A stretch of 64,000 bases of DNA, from assembly GCA_016720075.1 (NCBI GenBank), contig JADJXW010000020.1, positions 1-64,000 on the forward strand, given 5' to 3'. Below, one piece after another: positions 34,584-46,290 of this stretch. A program made the translations under genes and the position numbers. The notes under the pieces are model-generated. The model made no database searches. It was not told the DNA's origin and worked only from the letters and a program-made list of their open reading frames with translations. The DNA comes from Pseudomonadota bacterium. GTDB taxonomy: Bacteria > Pseudomonadota > Gammaproteobacteria > Steroidobacterales > Steroidobacteraceae. Within the stretch, counting starts at the first letter, position 1. Each line of letters begins with the position of its first letter.

Positions 34584-35399
34584 ATGAACCAGGCGTCCCG
34601 CTTCGCCATCGGACACCTGGCCAGCCACCGCAGCGCGCGCCTTTTCCTGGCGCTGGCCGGGTTCTTCATCACTGATGCGCTGCTGGCCGAGTTCGTCGGC
34701 GTGAAGATCTTCTCGCTGGAGCGCACGCTCGGCATCGACGACGTGCACTGGAGCCTGCTCGGCGCATCCGGCACGTTGAGTTTCACGGCCGGCGTCATCT
34801 ACTGGCCGCTGGTGTTCGTGCTCACCGACATCATCAACGAGTACTTCGGGCTGCGCGGCGTGCGGCTGGTGTCGTGGCTGGCGGTGGCGTTCATTTCCTG
34901 GGCGTTCCTGTGCGCCTACATCGCCATCTCGCTGGCGCCGGCGCCGTTCTGGGTGGATTCCAACGCCGCGCTGGGGGTGCCGGACATCCAGAAGGCCTTT
35001 GCGCTGATCTTCGGGCAGGGCATGTGGACGATAGTCGGCTCCATCGTCGCGTTCCTGGTGGGCCAGCTCATCGACGTGACGGTGTTCCAGAAGATCCGCG
35101 CGCTGACCGGCGAGCGCTGGATGTGGCTGCGCGCCACGGGTTCCACGGCGGTGTCGCAGCTCTTCGACAGCTTCATCGTGCTGTACATCGCCTTCGTGCT
35201 CGGTCCGCAGCACTGGCCGGTATCGCAGTTCCTGGCCGTGGGCACCGTGAACTACCTGTACAAGATGCTCGCCGCAGTCTTAACGATTCCTTTGCTTTAT
35301 CTGGTCCATGCCGGTGTGCGCCGGTACCTTGGCGCCGAGGAAACCGAGAGATTGCGGCGCGAAGCGGCCGCTGGCGACGGCGGGCCGGTGACCGTATAG
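34584..35399 (+). CDS. yhhQ: Queuosine precursor transporter (YhhQ family)
   Basis: Inner-membrane protein of 271 residues with about six or seven hydrophobic segments. Family features are GVIYWPLVFVLTDIINEYFG, GQLIDVTVFQKI and STAVSQLFDSFIVL. The family imports preQ0/preQ1 for queuosine in tRNA. It starts 4 bp after sppA, with no obvious functional link. Confidence 0.85.
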   Translation: MNQASRFAIGHLASHRSARLFLALAGFFITDALLAEFVGVKIFSLERTLGIDDVHWSLLGASGTLSFTAGVIYWPLVFVLTDIINEYFGLRGVRLVSWLAVAFISWAFLCAYIAISLAPAPFWVDSNAALGVPDIQKAFALIFGQGMWTIVGSIVAFLVGQLIDVTVFQKIRALTGERWMWLRATGSTAVSQLFDSFIVLYIAFVLGPQHWPVSQFLAVGTVNYLYKMLAAVLTIPLLYLVHAGVRRYLGAEETERLRREAAAGDGGPVTV

Positions 35400-35425
35400 C
35401 GAAACTGCGGTAAGGTGGTGTCCAT

Positions 35426-36553
35426 ATGGCCCGCATCGCCGTGCTCAAGGAAAGCGCTCCTGCCGAAGGGCGCGTGGCAGCCACACCGGAAACGGTGAAG
35501 AAGCTGATCGCGCTGGGCGCCACCGTTGCCGTGGAACAAGGCTCGGGCGCTGGCGCCAAGATCACTGACGAGAGCTTTGCCGCAGCCGGCGCCCAGGTGG
35601 GTTCTGCCGAGGCGGTGCTGTCGGGCGCCGACATCGTGATGACCGTGCAGGGCGCCGCCGTCGACAGGCTGCAAGGCGTCGCGAGCGGTACGCGTCTGCT
35701 GGGGCTGCTCGATCCGGTGTCCGGTCGCGAGCGCGTGGCGCAATACGCCGTTGCGGGCGTCGAGGCGCTGGCCATGGAATGGATCCCGCGCATCACCCGC
35801 GCGCAGTCCATGGACGTGCTCTCTTCGCAGGCCAATCTGTCGGGCTACAAGGCCGTCATCGATTCCGCCGCCGCCTATGGCCGGGTATTTCCGCTGATGA
35901 TGACCGCCGCGGGCACGGTTCCGGCAGCGCGCGTGTTCGTGATGGGCGTGGGTGTAGCGGGCCTGCAGGCCATCGCCACCGCGCGCCGCCTCGGCGCGCA
36001 GGTATCGGCCACCGACGTGCGCGCCGCCACGCGTGAACAGATCGAATCACTGGGCGCCAAGGCCATCTTCGTCGAGAAGGTGGCCGGCATCGCCGGTGAG
36101 GGCGCTGGCGGCTATGCCACCGAAATGTCGCCCGAATACCAGGCCGCGCAGGCGGAGCTGGTTTCAGGCCACCTGGCCAAGCAGGACATCGTCATCACCA
36201 CCGCGCTGATCCCCGGTCGGGCGGCGCCGCGCCTGATCACCGATGTGCAGATCGCCACGATGAAGTTCGGCAGCGTGATTTTCGACCTGGCCGTGGCGCA
36301 GGGCGGCAATGTGGAAGGTTCCGTGGCCGACTCGCCCGTGGTTCGGCACGGCGTCACGCTGATCGGGTATTCCAACACGCCTTCGCGCCTGGCTGCCGAA
36401 GCCTCGGCGCTGTACGCGCGCAATCTCTACAACTTCATCGCCGCGTACTGGAACAAGGAAAAGCGCACGCTCGACCTGCCCGACGACGATGAAATCGTGC
36501 TGGGCGTGCGGCTGACGCGCGCGGGCGCCGTTGTGCATCCGCGGCTGGCTTAA
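35426..36553 (+). CDS. pntAA: NAD(P) transhydrogenase alpha subunit, soluble NAD-binding part
   Basis: Domain I of proton-pumping transhydrogenase, which makes NADPH from NADH using the proton gradient. 375 residues resembling alanine dehydrogenase. Visible: RVAATPETVKKL, SMDVLSSQANLSGYKAV, the NAD Rossmann motif GVGVAGLQAIATARRLGA and IPGRAAPRLIT. This is the three-gene form (pntAA-pntAB-pntB), as in many proteobacteria, rather than the fused E. coli form. Confidence 0.93.
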   Translation: MARIAVLKESAPAEGRVAATPETVKKLIALGATVAVEQGSGAGAKITDESFAAAGAQVGSAEAVLSGADIVMTVQGAAVDRLQGVASGTRLLGLLDPVSGRERVAQYAVAGVEALAMEWIPRITRAQSMDVLSSQANLSGYKAVIDSAAAYGRVFPLMMTAAGTVPAARVFVMGVGVAGLQAIATARRLGAQVSATDVRAATREQIESLGAKAIFVEKVAGIAGEGAGGYATEMSPEYQAAQAELVSGHLAKQDIVITTALIPGRAAPRLITDVQIATMKFGSVIFDLAVAQGGNVEGSVADSPVVRHGVTLIGYSNTPSRLAAEASALYARNLYNFIAAYWNKEKRTLDLPDDDEIVLGVRLTRAGAVVHPRLA

Positions 36554-36565
36554 GGGGAAGTTGCC

Positions 36566-36841
36566 ATGGATTTCATTTCCATCCTCTCCATCTTCGTGCT
36601 GGCCTGCTTCGTGGGCTACTACGTGGTGTGGTCGGTGACGCCCGCGCTGCACACGCCGCTGATGGCGGTGACCAATGCCATCTCCTCGGTGATCATCGTC
36701 GGCGCGCTCATCGCCGCGGCCGGGCCGGGCACCGGCAAGTGGTTGGGCCTGGCGGCGGTGGCGCTGGCCAGCGTCAACATCTTCGGCGGCTTCGCGGTCA
36801 CGGCCCGCATGCTGGCCATGTACAAGAAAAAGGCGCGTTGA
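36566..36841 (+). CDS. pntAB: NAD(P) transhydrogenase alpha subunit, membrane part
   Basis: 91-residue membrane protein with three hydrophobic helices (ILSIFVLACFVGYYVVW, SSVIIVGALIAAAG, WLGLAAVALASVNIFGGF). It includes the conserved PALHTPLMAVTNAISS segment. The TGATG junction overlaps pntB by one base. Confidence 0.93.
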   Translation: MDFISILSIFVLACFVGYYVVWSVTPALHTPLMAVTNAISSVIIVGALIAAAGPGTGKWLGLAAVALASVNIFGGFAVTARMLAMYKKKAR

Positions 36842-38251
36842 TGGAAGCGCTCCACGCCGTGCCGGGCTGGGCCATGCTGGCGTACCTCGCCGCAGGCGTG
36901 CTGTTCATCCTCGCGCTGCGCGGACTGTCGTCGCCGGCATCCTCGCGCAGCGGCAATCGCTTTGGCATGGCCGGCATGCTGCTGGCGGTGGTCACGACGC
37001 TGGTCGTGCAGCATCTGGCGAGCCTCGCCGAGATTCTCGCGGCCGTGGTGATCGGCGGCCTCATCGGCCTGGTGGTGGCGCGGCGCATCGCCATGACGGC
37101 CATGCCGCAGCTGGTGGCGGCCTTCCATTCGCTGGTGGGCCTTGCCGCGGTGCTGGTGGCGGCCGCTGCTTTCCTCGAACCGGCCGGCTTTGGCATCCAG
37201 GGCGCGGACGGGCTCATCCTGCCGGCCAGCCGCGTGGAGATGGGTCTGGGCGTGGCCATCGGCGCCATCACCTTCAGCGGCTCGGTCATCGCGTTCCTTA
37301 AGCTGAACGGCAATCTTTCGGGCGCACCGTTGATGCTGCCCGGACGGCATGTCATCAACCTTGCGCTGATCGCGGGCATCCTGGGGCTGATCGGCTTCTT
37401 CGTGATCGACCAGTCCCCGTGGGTGTTCTGGACGGTCACCGCGCTGTCGCTGGCCATCGGCCTGCTGCTCATCATCCCCATCGGCGGCGCCGACATGCCC
37501 GTCGTGGTCTCCATGCTGAACAGCTATTCCGGGCTGGGCGGCCGCGGCCATGGGCTTCACTCTGCACAACGTGGCCATGGTCATCACCGGTGCCCTGGTG
37601 GGCTCTTCGGGCGCCATCCTCTCGTACATCATGTGCCGTGCGATGAACCGCAGCTTCATCGGCGTGATCGCAGGCGGTTTCGGCGCCGCGCCGGCCGATG
37701 CGGCGGGGGCTGCGAAGACAGACCGCCCCTGGAAGCGCGGGTCCGCCGAGGACGCCGCCTTCATCCTGAAGGAAGCCGGCCAGGTCATCATCATCCCCGG
37801 CTACGGCATGGCCGTCGCCCAGGCGCAGCACGTGGTCCGCGAGATGGCCGACAAGCTCAAGGAGCACGGCGTCAAGGTGAAGTTCGCCATCCATCCGGTG
37901 GCCGGACGCATGCCGGGTCACATGAACGTGCTGCTGGCCGAAGCCTCCGTGCCCTATGACGACGTGTTCGAACTCGAGGACATCAACGGCGAGTTCGCGC
38001 AGACCGACGTCGCCTTCGTGATCGGCGCCAACGACGTGGTGAATCCGGCGGCGCGCACCGATCGCGCATCGCCCATCTATGGCATGCCGGTGTTCGACGT
38101 GCAGAAGGCCAAGACCGTGCTGTTCGTGAAACGCTCGATGACCGGCGTGGGCTATTCGGGCGTGGACAACGAGGTGTTCTACCTCGACCAGACCATCATG
38201 CTGCTGGCGGACGCCAAGAAGATGGTCGAGGAAATCGTCAAGGCGCTCTGA
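36841..38251 (+). CDS. pntB: NAD(P) transhydrogenase beta subunit, one-base frameshift
   Basis: Membrane domain II plus NADP-binding domain III. The first frame runs to MLNSYSGLG. The correct continuation SGWAAAAMGFTLHNVAMVI lies in the next frame, because the run at 37531-37533 has GGG where GG would restore reading. The rest is normal: GALVGSSGAILSYIMC, IIIPGYGMAVAQAQH, KFAIHPVAGRMPGHMN and a C-terminus at 38251. With one G removed, the protein is about 469 residues, typical for PntB. Both flanking subunits are intact, so a consensus error is the likeliest cause. Confidence 0.92.
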
Positions 38252-38275
38252 GCGCGCAGTAGCGCAGCGGCGTCG

Positions 38276-38749
38276 CTACTGGCGTTCGTACACCTGCACG
38301 TCGTCGATTGCGCCGCCCTCCGAGCGCTTGCCGCGCACCTGCTGCGTGAGCGTGCTGCCATCGGCGGAAACCGTGAAGGTGCTTTGGCTCAGGTGCTGGC
38401 CTTTCTTGCGCGCCGTGGAGAGCCAGGAGCGCTCGTCCTGCGCCACGACACTGACCGTGTCGAGGGGCGAGGTGCCCTCGTAGTGATACTCCTTGCCATC
38501 CAGGCGAAACGTCGCGCGCGCCGCGATGGTGGAGCCATCGGCGCGTGTGCCGTTGATGGTCATCGTCACCATGTCGCCATTGAAGTGGTACGTGCGGGTG
38601 ACTTCCTTGGGCGGCTTGTCGGGCACGAAATGCGAGCGTGCGACGTTGAGCTTCCATGTGCCTTCGAAGGGGCTGGGGGCCGCGGCGAGGCAGTTTGCCG
38701 CCGTGGCAAGCAGCAGGGCGGCGAGCAGGGTGCTGGAGGGCATGCGCAT
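38276..38749 (-). CDS. Small exported protein, FEGTWKLNVARS type
   Basis: 157-residue secreted protein. Signal peptide MRMPSSTLLAALLLATAANCLAA is followed by a lipocalin-like beta-barrel pattern starting FEGTWKLNVARSHF and ending QVYERQ. ATG 38749 is used; the longer ORF extends through non-coding promoter sequence. Homologous short proteins of unknown role are common in environmental Acidobacteria and Gammaproteobacteria. It is convergent with pntB. Confidence 0.65.
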   Translation of the reverse strand: MRMPSSTLLAALLLATAANCLAAAPSPFEGTWKLNVARSHFVPDKPPKEVTRTYHFNGDMVTMTINGTRADGSTIAARATFRLDGKEYHYEGTSPLDTVSVVAQDERSWLSTARKKGQHLSQSTFTVSADGSTLTQQVRGKRSEGGAIDDVQVYERQ

Positions 38750-38842
38750 GGAGGAATCCTCGCTATCCCATTGGTCCGCAGCAGTATGCGCCCGCGTGCG
38801 CGCGGCCACCAAACCGCCAAAGGACAATCATTTGCATCCGCG

Positions 38843-38874
38843 CTGACAACGCCCTGCGCCAGTGAACCTATAAT
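38843..38874 (+). promoter_or_regulatory. Candidate promoter of the PTP-like phosphatase gene
   Basis: A consensus TATAAT (38869-38874) lies 27 bp before ATG 38901. The best -35-like sequence is CTGACA (38843-38848), but the 20-bp spacing is long, so an activator or another -35 may be involved. Confidence 0.35.
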
Positions 38875-38900
38875 CAGGCAGACATAGCTGGAGATTGCCA

Positions 38901-39470
38901 ATGCGAACGCTACGACTCATTCCAGTCCTGATGCTGCTGGCCTTTGCGGGCGGAACAGGCGCGGGAGAGGCGACTGCCGGTGCGCTGTCGCAGCTGCCAC
39001 TGCATGTTGCCGTGGACTCCCGCTTCCATGTCAGCGCGCAGCCAACGGCCGAAGCGCTGGTGAACCTGCCCGCTGCGGGAGTGCGCACTGTGATCAACCT
39101 GCGCCCGGCCAGTGAAACACCCGACCTGGACGAGAAATCCCTGGTCGAGAAAGCCGGCATGAAATACCACTCGCTTCCCATCGCAGGGGTGGCGGGGCTC
39201 ACCAGGGACAACGTCGCCACGTTCGATCGACTGCTGGCCGAATCGCAGGAGGGCAAGGTGCTGCTGCATTGCGCCTCGGGCAATCGCGTGGGCGCGATGA
39301 TGGCGCTGCGGGCGCGCTGGGTTCAGGGCAAGAGCGCCGAAGAGGCGCTGGCCATCGGCAAGGGTGCCGGTCTGAAGGGACTGGAGGCGGACGTGAAGAC
39401 CCTGCTGCAGGCCGAGGCGCCCGCTGCCGACGTGGTCAGCGCGCCGTCCCCGTATCGCCAGCAGAACTGA
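38901..39470 (+). CDS. Exported dual-specificity-phosphatase-like protein
   Basis: 189-residue protein with a signal peptide (LIPVLMLLAFAGGTGAGEA). It has a phosphatase P-loop HCASGNRVG with Cys124 and Arg129 (HCx4-5R). The upstream segment FHVSAQPTAEALVNLPAAGVR is typical of the DUF442/TIGR01244 beta-lactamase-hydrolase-like group. Likely a periplasmic phosphatase or sulfurtransferase. ATG 38901 has GGAGA upstream. Its end overlaps the convergent sixA by 35 bp. Confidence 0.75.
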   Translation: MRTLRLIPVLMLLAFAGGTGAGEATAGALSQLPLHVAVDSRFHVSAQPTAEALVNLPAAGVRTVINLRPASETPDLDEKSLVEKAGMKYHSLPIAGVAGLTRDNVATFDRLLAESQEGKVLLHCASGNRVGAMMALRARWVQGKSAEEALAIGKGAGLKGLEADVKTLLQAEAPAADVVSAPSPYRQQN

Positions 39471-39897
39471 AGATCCGCCATTCCGCCGGCCGGAAGGGTT
39501 CGAGCATGCCGTTGCCGGACATCAGCCGCGCGAGTTCAGAGATGCCGGGATTGTGCGCCACCAGCAGTACCGGCGTGCCCTGCTGAACAGCGGCCTGCAG
39601 CGCCTGCGCCAGCGTGGGCGCGGCGGCGTTGTACAGCGACTCCAGCAATTGCAGTGAAGAGGGGGGCAGCTGCAGTTCGTCCACTAGGATGCGCGCTGTC
39701 TGTTCGGTACGCCGGGCGGCGCTGGCGATGATGCGTCGCGGGGAAACCCCGGCAGCGCGCAGTGCCAGGCCGGTGGCATGGGCTTCCTTCACGCCGCGGT
39801 CGGTGAGCGGCCGGGCAAAGTCCCTTCCCACGTATTCCGGCCATTCCGCATGCGCATGGCGAACCAGTATGCAGGCGGGCGCCGTGCCGGCAGCCAT
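39436..39897 (-). CDS. sixA: Histidine phosphatase superfamily protein (SixA-like)
   Basis: 153-residue phosphohistidine-phosphatase-type protein. The RHG-like motif is RHAHAEW with catalytic His14; the second conserved His is in LLVAHNPGISEL. ARRTEQTARIL is the usual arginine-containing helix. SixA acts on phosphorylated histidine relays. ATG 39897 follows sufT by only 2 bp, so it is likely the last gene of the suf transcript, although no functional link is established. Confidence 0.82.
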   Translation of the reverse strand: MAAGTAPACILVRHAHAEWPEYVGRDFARPLTDRGVKEAHATGLALRAAGVSPRRIIASAARRTEQTARILVDELQLPPSSLQLLESLYNAAAPTLAQALQAAVQQGTPVLLVAHNPGISELARLMSGNGMLEPFRPAEWRIFSSAGDTGTAR

Positions 39898-39899
39898 GG

Positions 39900-40448
39900 C
39901 TACATCATGCCCATCTGCAATTGGGCTGCCGGGGACATCATGTCCCGACGCCACGGCGGATCGAACACCAGGTCCACGCGGGCCTCGCGCACGGTGGGGA
40001 TCTGCAGGACTTTCTCGCGTACATCCTGCACCAGCACCTCGCCCATGCCGCAGCCCGGGGCGGTGAGGGTCATCTGCACCTCGACATCGCGGCTGCCGTC
40101 GTCGTTGGCCGTGACATTGCAGTCGTAGATGAGCCCCAGGTCCACGATGTTGATCGGGATCTCCGGGTCGTAGCAGCTCTTCATCTGCTGCCAGGCGAGC
40201 TTGCGCACGTCGTCCTCGGTGGCGTTGGGCGGCAGCTCGGGCGCCACCAGCGGTTCCTTGCCGATAGCGTCTGCATCGGTGCCGGCCAGGCGATAGAGAT
40301 TGCCTTCGATGTAGAGCGTGAAGCTGCCGCCCAGGGCCTGGCTGATGAAGCCGGCGAGTCCCGGCTGCAGCTTGATGGCGTGGCCCGACGGCACCATGAC
40401 GGCGTCGACTTCGCGCTGGATGATGAAGGGTTCGTGGCTGTGGGCCAT
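39900..40448 (-). CDS. sufT: SUF system Fe-S assembly protein SufT
   Basis: 182-residue DUF59/MIP18-family maturation factor. The N-terminal extension (VDAVMVPSGHAIKL, GSFTLYIEGNLYRL) is typical of SufT. The DUF59 domain has SCYDPEIPINIVDLGLIYD and TLTAPGCGMGEVLVQDV with a conserved Cys, ending FDPPWRRDMMS. It aids maturation of Fe-S client proteins. The ATG overlaps the sufU stop (TAATG). Confidence 0.92.
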   Translation of the reverse strand: MAHSHEPFIIQREVDAVMVPSGHAIKLQPGLAGFISQALGGSFTLYIEGNLYRLAGTDADAIGKEPLVAPELPPNATEDDVRKLAWQQMKSCYDPEIPINIVDLGLIYDCNVTANDDGSRDVEVQMTLTAPGCGMGEVLVQDVREKVLQIPTVREARVDLVFDPPWRRDMMSPAAQLQMGMM

Positions 40449-40897
40449 TATTCGGTGCTCACGGTGGGCGCGGCGGCGTCGGATTGCGCCAGTGCGGCAT
40501 TCAACGTGTGCCAGCACAGGCTCGCGCATTTCACGCGCGCCGGGAACTCGCGAACGCCGGAAAGGGCGGCCAGCTTGCCCAGTCCTTCGCTGCTGGCGCC
40601 GTCCTGTGTCAGCAGCGCGTGGATGCGGGTGGCCAGGTCCGTCGCGGTGGCGCGGTCCTTGCCCTTCACGGCTTCGGTCATCATCGAGGCAGAAGCCATC
40701 GAGATCGCGCAGCCGTTGCCCTCGAAGCGAAGATCGCCGATGCGATCGCCCTCGCGGCGCAGCGTGATCGTGAGCTGGTCGCCGCACAGCGGGTTGTGGC
40801 CCTTGGCCTCGCCGTCGTGGGGATCAAGCCGCCCGAAATTGCGCGGGTGCTTGTTGTGGTCGAGGATGACCTCGCGATAGAGATCGGTGAGCTGCAT
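40448..40897 (-). CDS. sufU: Fe-S cluster assembly scaffold SufU
   Basis: 149-residue IscU-like protein of the SUF system. It accepts sulfur from SufS, probably via Zn-coordinated cysteines. Cys38 (NPLCGD), Cys63 (GNGCAIS) and Cys124/128 (VKCASLCWH) are conserved, and the characteristic SufU insertion is present (GKDRATATDL). It sits between sufS and sufT. Confidence 0.93.
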   Translation of the reverse strand: MQLTDLYREVILDHNKHPRNFGRLDPHDGEAKGHNPLCGDQLTITLRREGDRIGDLRFEGNGCAISMASASMMTEAVKGKDRATATDLATRIHALLTQDGASSEGLGKLAALSGVREFPARVKCASLCWHTLNAALAQSDAAAPTVSTE

Positions 40898-42162
40898 CAG
40901 TGGAAAACCTCCACCGCCTTGCGCACGGCAGCTTCCAGCTGCTCGACATCGGCCAGCGTGTTGTAGCAGCCGAACGAGGCGCGAGCCGTGGCCGGCAGTC
41001 CCAGCAGGTCCATCAGCGGCATCGCGCAGTGATGGCCGGCGCGGATGGCGACGCCCTCATGGTCCAGCACCGTGCCCAGGTCGTGCGGGTGCACGCCCTT
41101 CAGCGTGAAGGAAAGAATTGCCGCCTTGTGCGCGGCGGTGCCGTGGATGTGAACGCCGGGGATGCGCATCAGCGCTGCCGTTGCCGCATCGAGGAGTTCG
41201 TGCTCGTGGTGGGCCACTTTCTCGATGCCCAGCTGTTCCAGGTAATCCATGGCGGCGGCCAGGCCAATGGCGCCGCTGATGTTGGGCGTGCCCGCCTCGA
41301 ACTTGTAGGGCAGGTCGTTCCAGGTGCTGCGCTCGTAGGACACGGTGCGGATCATGTCGCCGCCTCCCTGCCATACCGGCATGTCTGCCAGCAGCGCCTC
41401 GCGGCCATAGAGCACGCCGATTCCCGTGGGCCCATACAGCTTGTGGCCGGAGAAGCAGTAGAAGTCGCAGCCCAGCGCGCGCACGTCCACGGGCGTGTGG
41501 GCCACGGCCTGCGCGCCATCGACCAGCACCGGCACGCCCGCATGGTGGGCGGCGTCGATGACGCGCTTCAGCGGCACCACGGTGCCCAGCGCGTTCGACA
41601 CATGCGTGATGGCCACGAGTCGGGTGCGCTCGTTCAGCAGCGCCTGGAAGGCCTCGAAGCGGATCTGGCCGTGGTCATCGATCGGGATGACGCGCAGGCG
41701 CGCGCCGCGCTCTTCGGCCAGCAGCTGCCAGGGAACCAGGTTCGCATGGTGTTCCAGTGCCGAGACGATGATCTCGTCGTCGGGCCCCACATGGCCGTTG
41801 CCCAGCCGACCGCGCCCCCAGCTCTGCGCCACGAGGTTGATGGCCTCGGTGGTGCCGCGCAGGAAAATGATCTCGCGCGTGGAAGCGGCGTTGAGGAATC
41901 GACGGGCGCGCTCGCGCGCGCCCTCGTAGGCGTCGGTGGCGAGCTGGCTCAGGGTATGCACGCCGCGGTGGACGTTCGAATGCAGCTGCGTCTCGTAGTG
42001 CACGACGGCATCGATGACGGCGCGTGGCCGCTGGGTCGACGCCCCGCTGTCGAGGTAGGCCAGCCGCTTTCCATTGACCTGCCGGGACAGGATCGGAAAA
42101 TCGGCCTGCAGCTGGTGCGGCGCCAGCAGGTGCAGTCCATTGCGGGACAGGCCCGGTGTCAT
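40897..42162 (-). CDS. sufS: Cysteine desulfurase SufS
   Basis: PLP enzyme that removes sulfur from cysteine for SufBCD. 421 residues. PLP Lys241 is in FSGHKLYGPTG. The catalytic Cys379 is in RAGHHCAMPLM. Other conserved parts: AYLDSGASTQRP, IIVSALEHHANLVPW and HVSNALGTVVP. It overlaps sufD by ATGA. Confidence 0.96.
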   Translation of the reverse strand: MTPGLSRNGLHLLAPHQLQADFPILSRQVNGKRLAYLDSGASTQRPRAVIDAVVHYETQLHSNVHRGVHTLSQLATDAYEGARERARRFLNAASTREIIFLRGTTEAINLVAQSWGRGRLGNGHVGPDDEIIVSALEHHANLVPWQLLAEERGARLRVIPIDDHGQIRFEAFQALLNERTRLVAITHVSNALGTVVPLKRVIDAAHHAGVPVLVDGAQAVAHTPVDVRALGCDFYCFSGHKLYGPTGIGVLYGREALLADMPVWQGGGDMIRTVSYERSTWNDLPYKFEAGTPNISGAIGLAAAMDYLEQLGIEKVAHHEHELLDAATAALMRIPGVHIHGTAAHKAAILSFTLKGVHPHDLGTVLDHEGVAIRAGHHCAMPLMDLLGLPATARASFGCYNTLADVEQLEAAVRKAVEVFH

Positions 42163-43468
42163 TGCAGCGCCTCGCGCGCCACGGTGCTGCCCACCGCCGC
42201 CAGCAGCTGCTGTTCGGCGAGCTGCCGGAGTTGGGTGTCGACGATGCGACTGATGGCATCGGCGAGGAATGACCACTCGAGCACGCCACGCGCGGTTTCC
42301 GGATCGAGGCCGCGCGAGAGCAGGTAGAAGCGCATGTTCTCGTCCAGCGCGCCGGTGGTGGCGCCATGGCTGGCGCGCACTTCATCGGTGTGGATTTCCA
42401 GCTGCGGACGCAGGTCGATCTCCGCGCCATGGCCGGCGAGCAGGCCCTTCAGCGACTGTTCCGCGGCGGAGCGTTTCGCGGTGGCGGCCACTTCCACGCG
42501 GCTGCGCCAGGCCACCCGGCCACGGTCGCGGGCGATGCCGCGCAGCACCTGCGTGCTGCTGCTGTCGGGCGCCACATGGTCCACCAGCAGCGATTGATCC
42601 AGCGTGCGATGGCCCTGGGCGACGGCAACGCCATGGATTCGCGCGGCGGAGCCGGCCCCATACAGCGATATCCGCTGCGAGCTGCGCGCGGACCGCGCCC
42701 CCAGCACCAGTTGCGTGAGTTCGTATTCGGCGCCCGCATCCAGCGCGGTCTGCAGCGTGTCGAGGAACTGCGCCTGGGCCGCAAGGTTCTGCTCGCGCAG
42801 GTGCACGCAGCGCGCATCGCGACCCACATGCAGCTGGGCGGCCACGTTGATCAGGCTGTTGCCGCCCGCATCGCCCAGGTGCCGCTCCACCAGCGTGAGC
42901 GAGGCGCCTGGCAGCACGGCCAGTTCCAGTCGCGGATGCTGCGCCTGGGGCGCGTCCACGGGAGTTGCGATGAACAGCAGCTCGATCCGCCGCTGGCCCG
43001 TCACGTGGAGCCGAACCAGGTCGGTGGCGAAGGCATCGTTCAGCCAGCCGAAGCGCTCGTGGCGCGTGCGTTCGGGAACCACCGGCGCGGCGTCGGCATC
43101 CACCGCCGGGGAAGACCCGGAAAGCGCAGGCGCATGTCGTCCGTTGACGAACACGAGGCGCTCGAAACCGGCAAGCGGCGCGGGGAGAAAGGCGCGGGCG
43201 GCATCGAGCCAGCGGTTGGCGTCCTGCGCGGCCGGCAGCGGCGCCCAGGGGGCGCTGCCGAGGAACTTGAGGTCTGCATAGCGCCACAGGTCATCGCGTA
43301 TCTGCGGCAGGCCAGCGGCCAGCGCGCGATTCAAAGCCGAACTGCGCACGCTGACCGGCAGCAGCTTCGCATTGAGCATGGGCGCGGCGTCCATCACCGC
43401 ATCGCGCAGGCGTTGCTCGAAGGCCGCCTGGCTCAGGCTGCCGGGAACCGGGGGAGGGCGCACGCTGC

Positions 43469-43472
<4 letters not shown>
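42159..43472 (-). CDS. sufD: Fe-S cluster assembly protein SufD
   Basis: 437-residue scaffold subunit of SufBC2D. The beta-helical core contains DHVAPDSSSTQVLRGIARDRGR, LEIHTDEVRASHGATTGALDE and LYLLSRGLD-type residues. The His of SHGATTG corresponds to the residue used in cluster assembly. Overlaps flanking genes by 4 nt. Confidence 0.95.
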
Positions 43473-45671
<2,199 letters not shown>

Positions 45672-45672
<1 letters not shown>

Positions 45673-46145
45673 CAGCGATTGACTCCAGCGATCACGCCAT
45701 TGCGCAGTCGGACGTCGAACATGGCGAAGTGGCGCGGATTGCTTTCAAGGCCCGCAAGCTCAGCCAGGGTGATTTCCTCGAGCGACTGATGGATGGCGTG
45801 GTTGATGCGTTGCCAGTTGCCGCCGACCGAGCAGTTGGCCTGCAGGTCGCAGCGACTGTCATGGGTGGAACATTCGGTGAGCGCCAGCGGCCCCTCCAGC
45901 GCCGACAGGATGGCCCCGGCGCTGATCTGCCTGGCGGGGCGGGCGAGGCGGTAGCCGCCATGCAGCCCGCGGGTGGATTCAACCAGGCCCGCCCGATGCA
46001 GCTGCTTCAGCAGCTTGCTCACCGTGGTGGCCGGCAGCCGGCTGCGCTCGGCGAGCTCCGTCGCCGTATGCCGACCGGTGGTTTCCCGGGCGAGCAGGGC
46101 CAGAATCAACGTGGCGTAGTCGGTGAGTTTGCTGATGCGCAGCAC
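45672..46145 (-). CDS. sufR: SUF system regulator, Rrf2 family
   Basis: 157-residue winged-helix repressor of the IscR/Rrf2 group. The HTH region is TATELAERSRLPATTVSKLLKQL. The cluster ligands Cys92, Cys99 and Cys105 are present (ECSTHDSRC, ANCSVGG). With a bound cluster such proteins repress their own suf operon and release it when Fe-S supply falls. A palindrome over the -10 box upstream fits autoregulation. Confidence 0.93.
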
Positions 46146-46172
46146 GGGCAGGCTCGGGGGCGGGTTGAAAAC

Positions 46173-46207
46173 AGGACGATTTTAGTCCTATATAGCCCGC
46201 CTGTCAG
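46173..46207 (-). promoter_or_regulatory. suf operon promoter with overlapping palindromic operator
   Basis: On the minus strand CTGACA (46207-46202) and TAAAAT (46184-46179) are 17 bp apart. The palindrome AGGAC-N7-GTCCT (46173-46189) is centred on the -10 box. The core GACTAAAATCGTC resembles type-1 IscR-like sites. Repressor binding would block RNA polymerase. About 30 bp separate the -10 box from the sufR start. Confidence 0.65.
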
Positions 46208-46290
46208 CACACCCTGGCGGTTTGCCTAGGCTGGTGGGGCACCCTAACATGCGCTTCCCGCACGGCAGACCCCAATTCCAAGGACAATTC

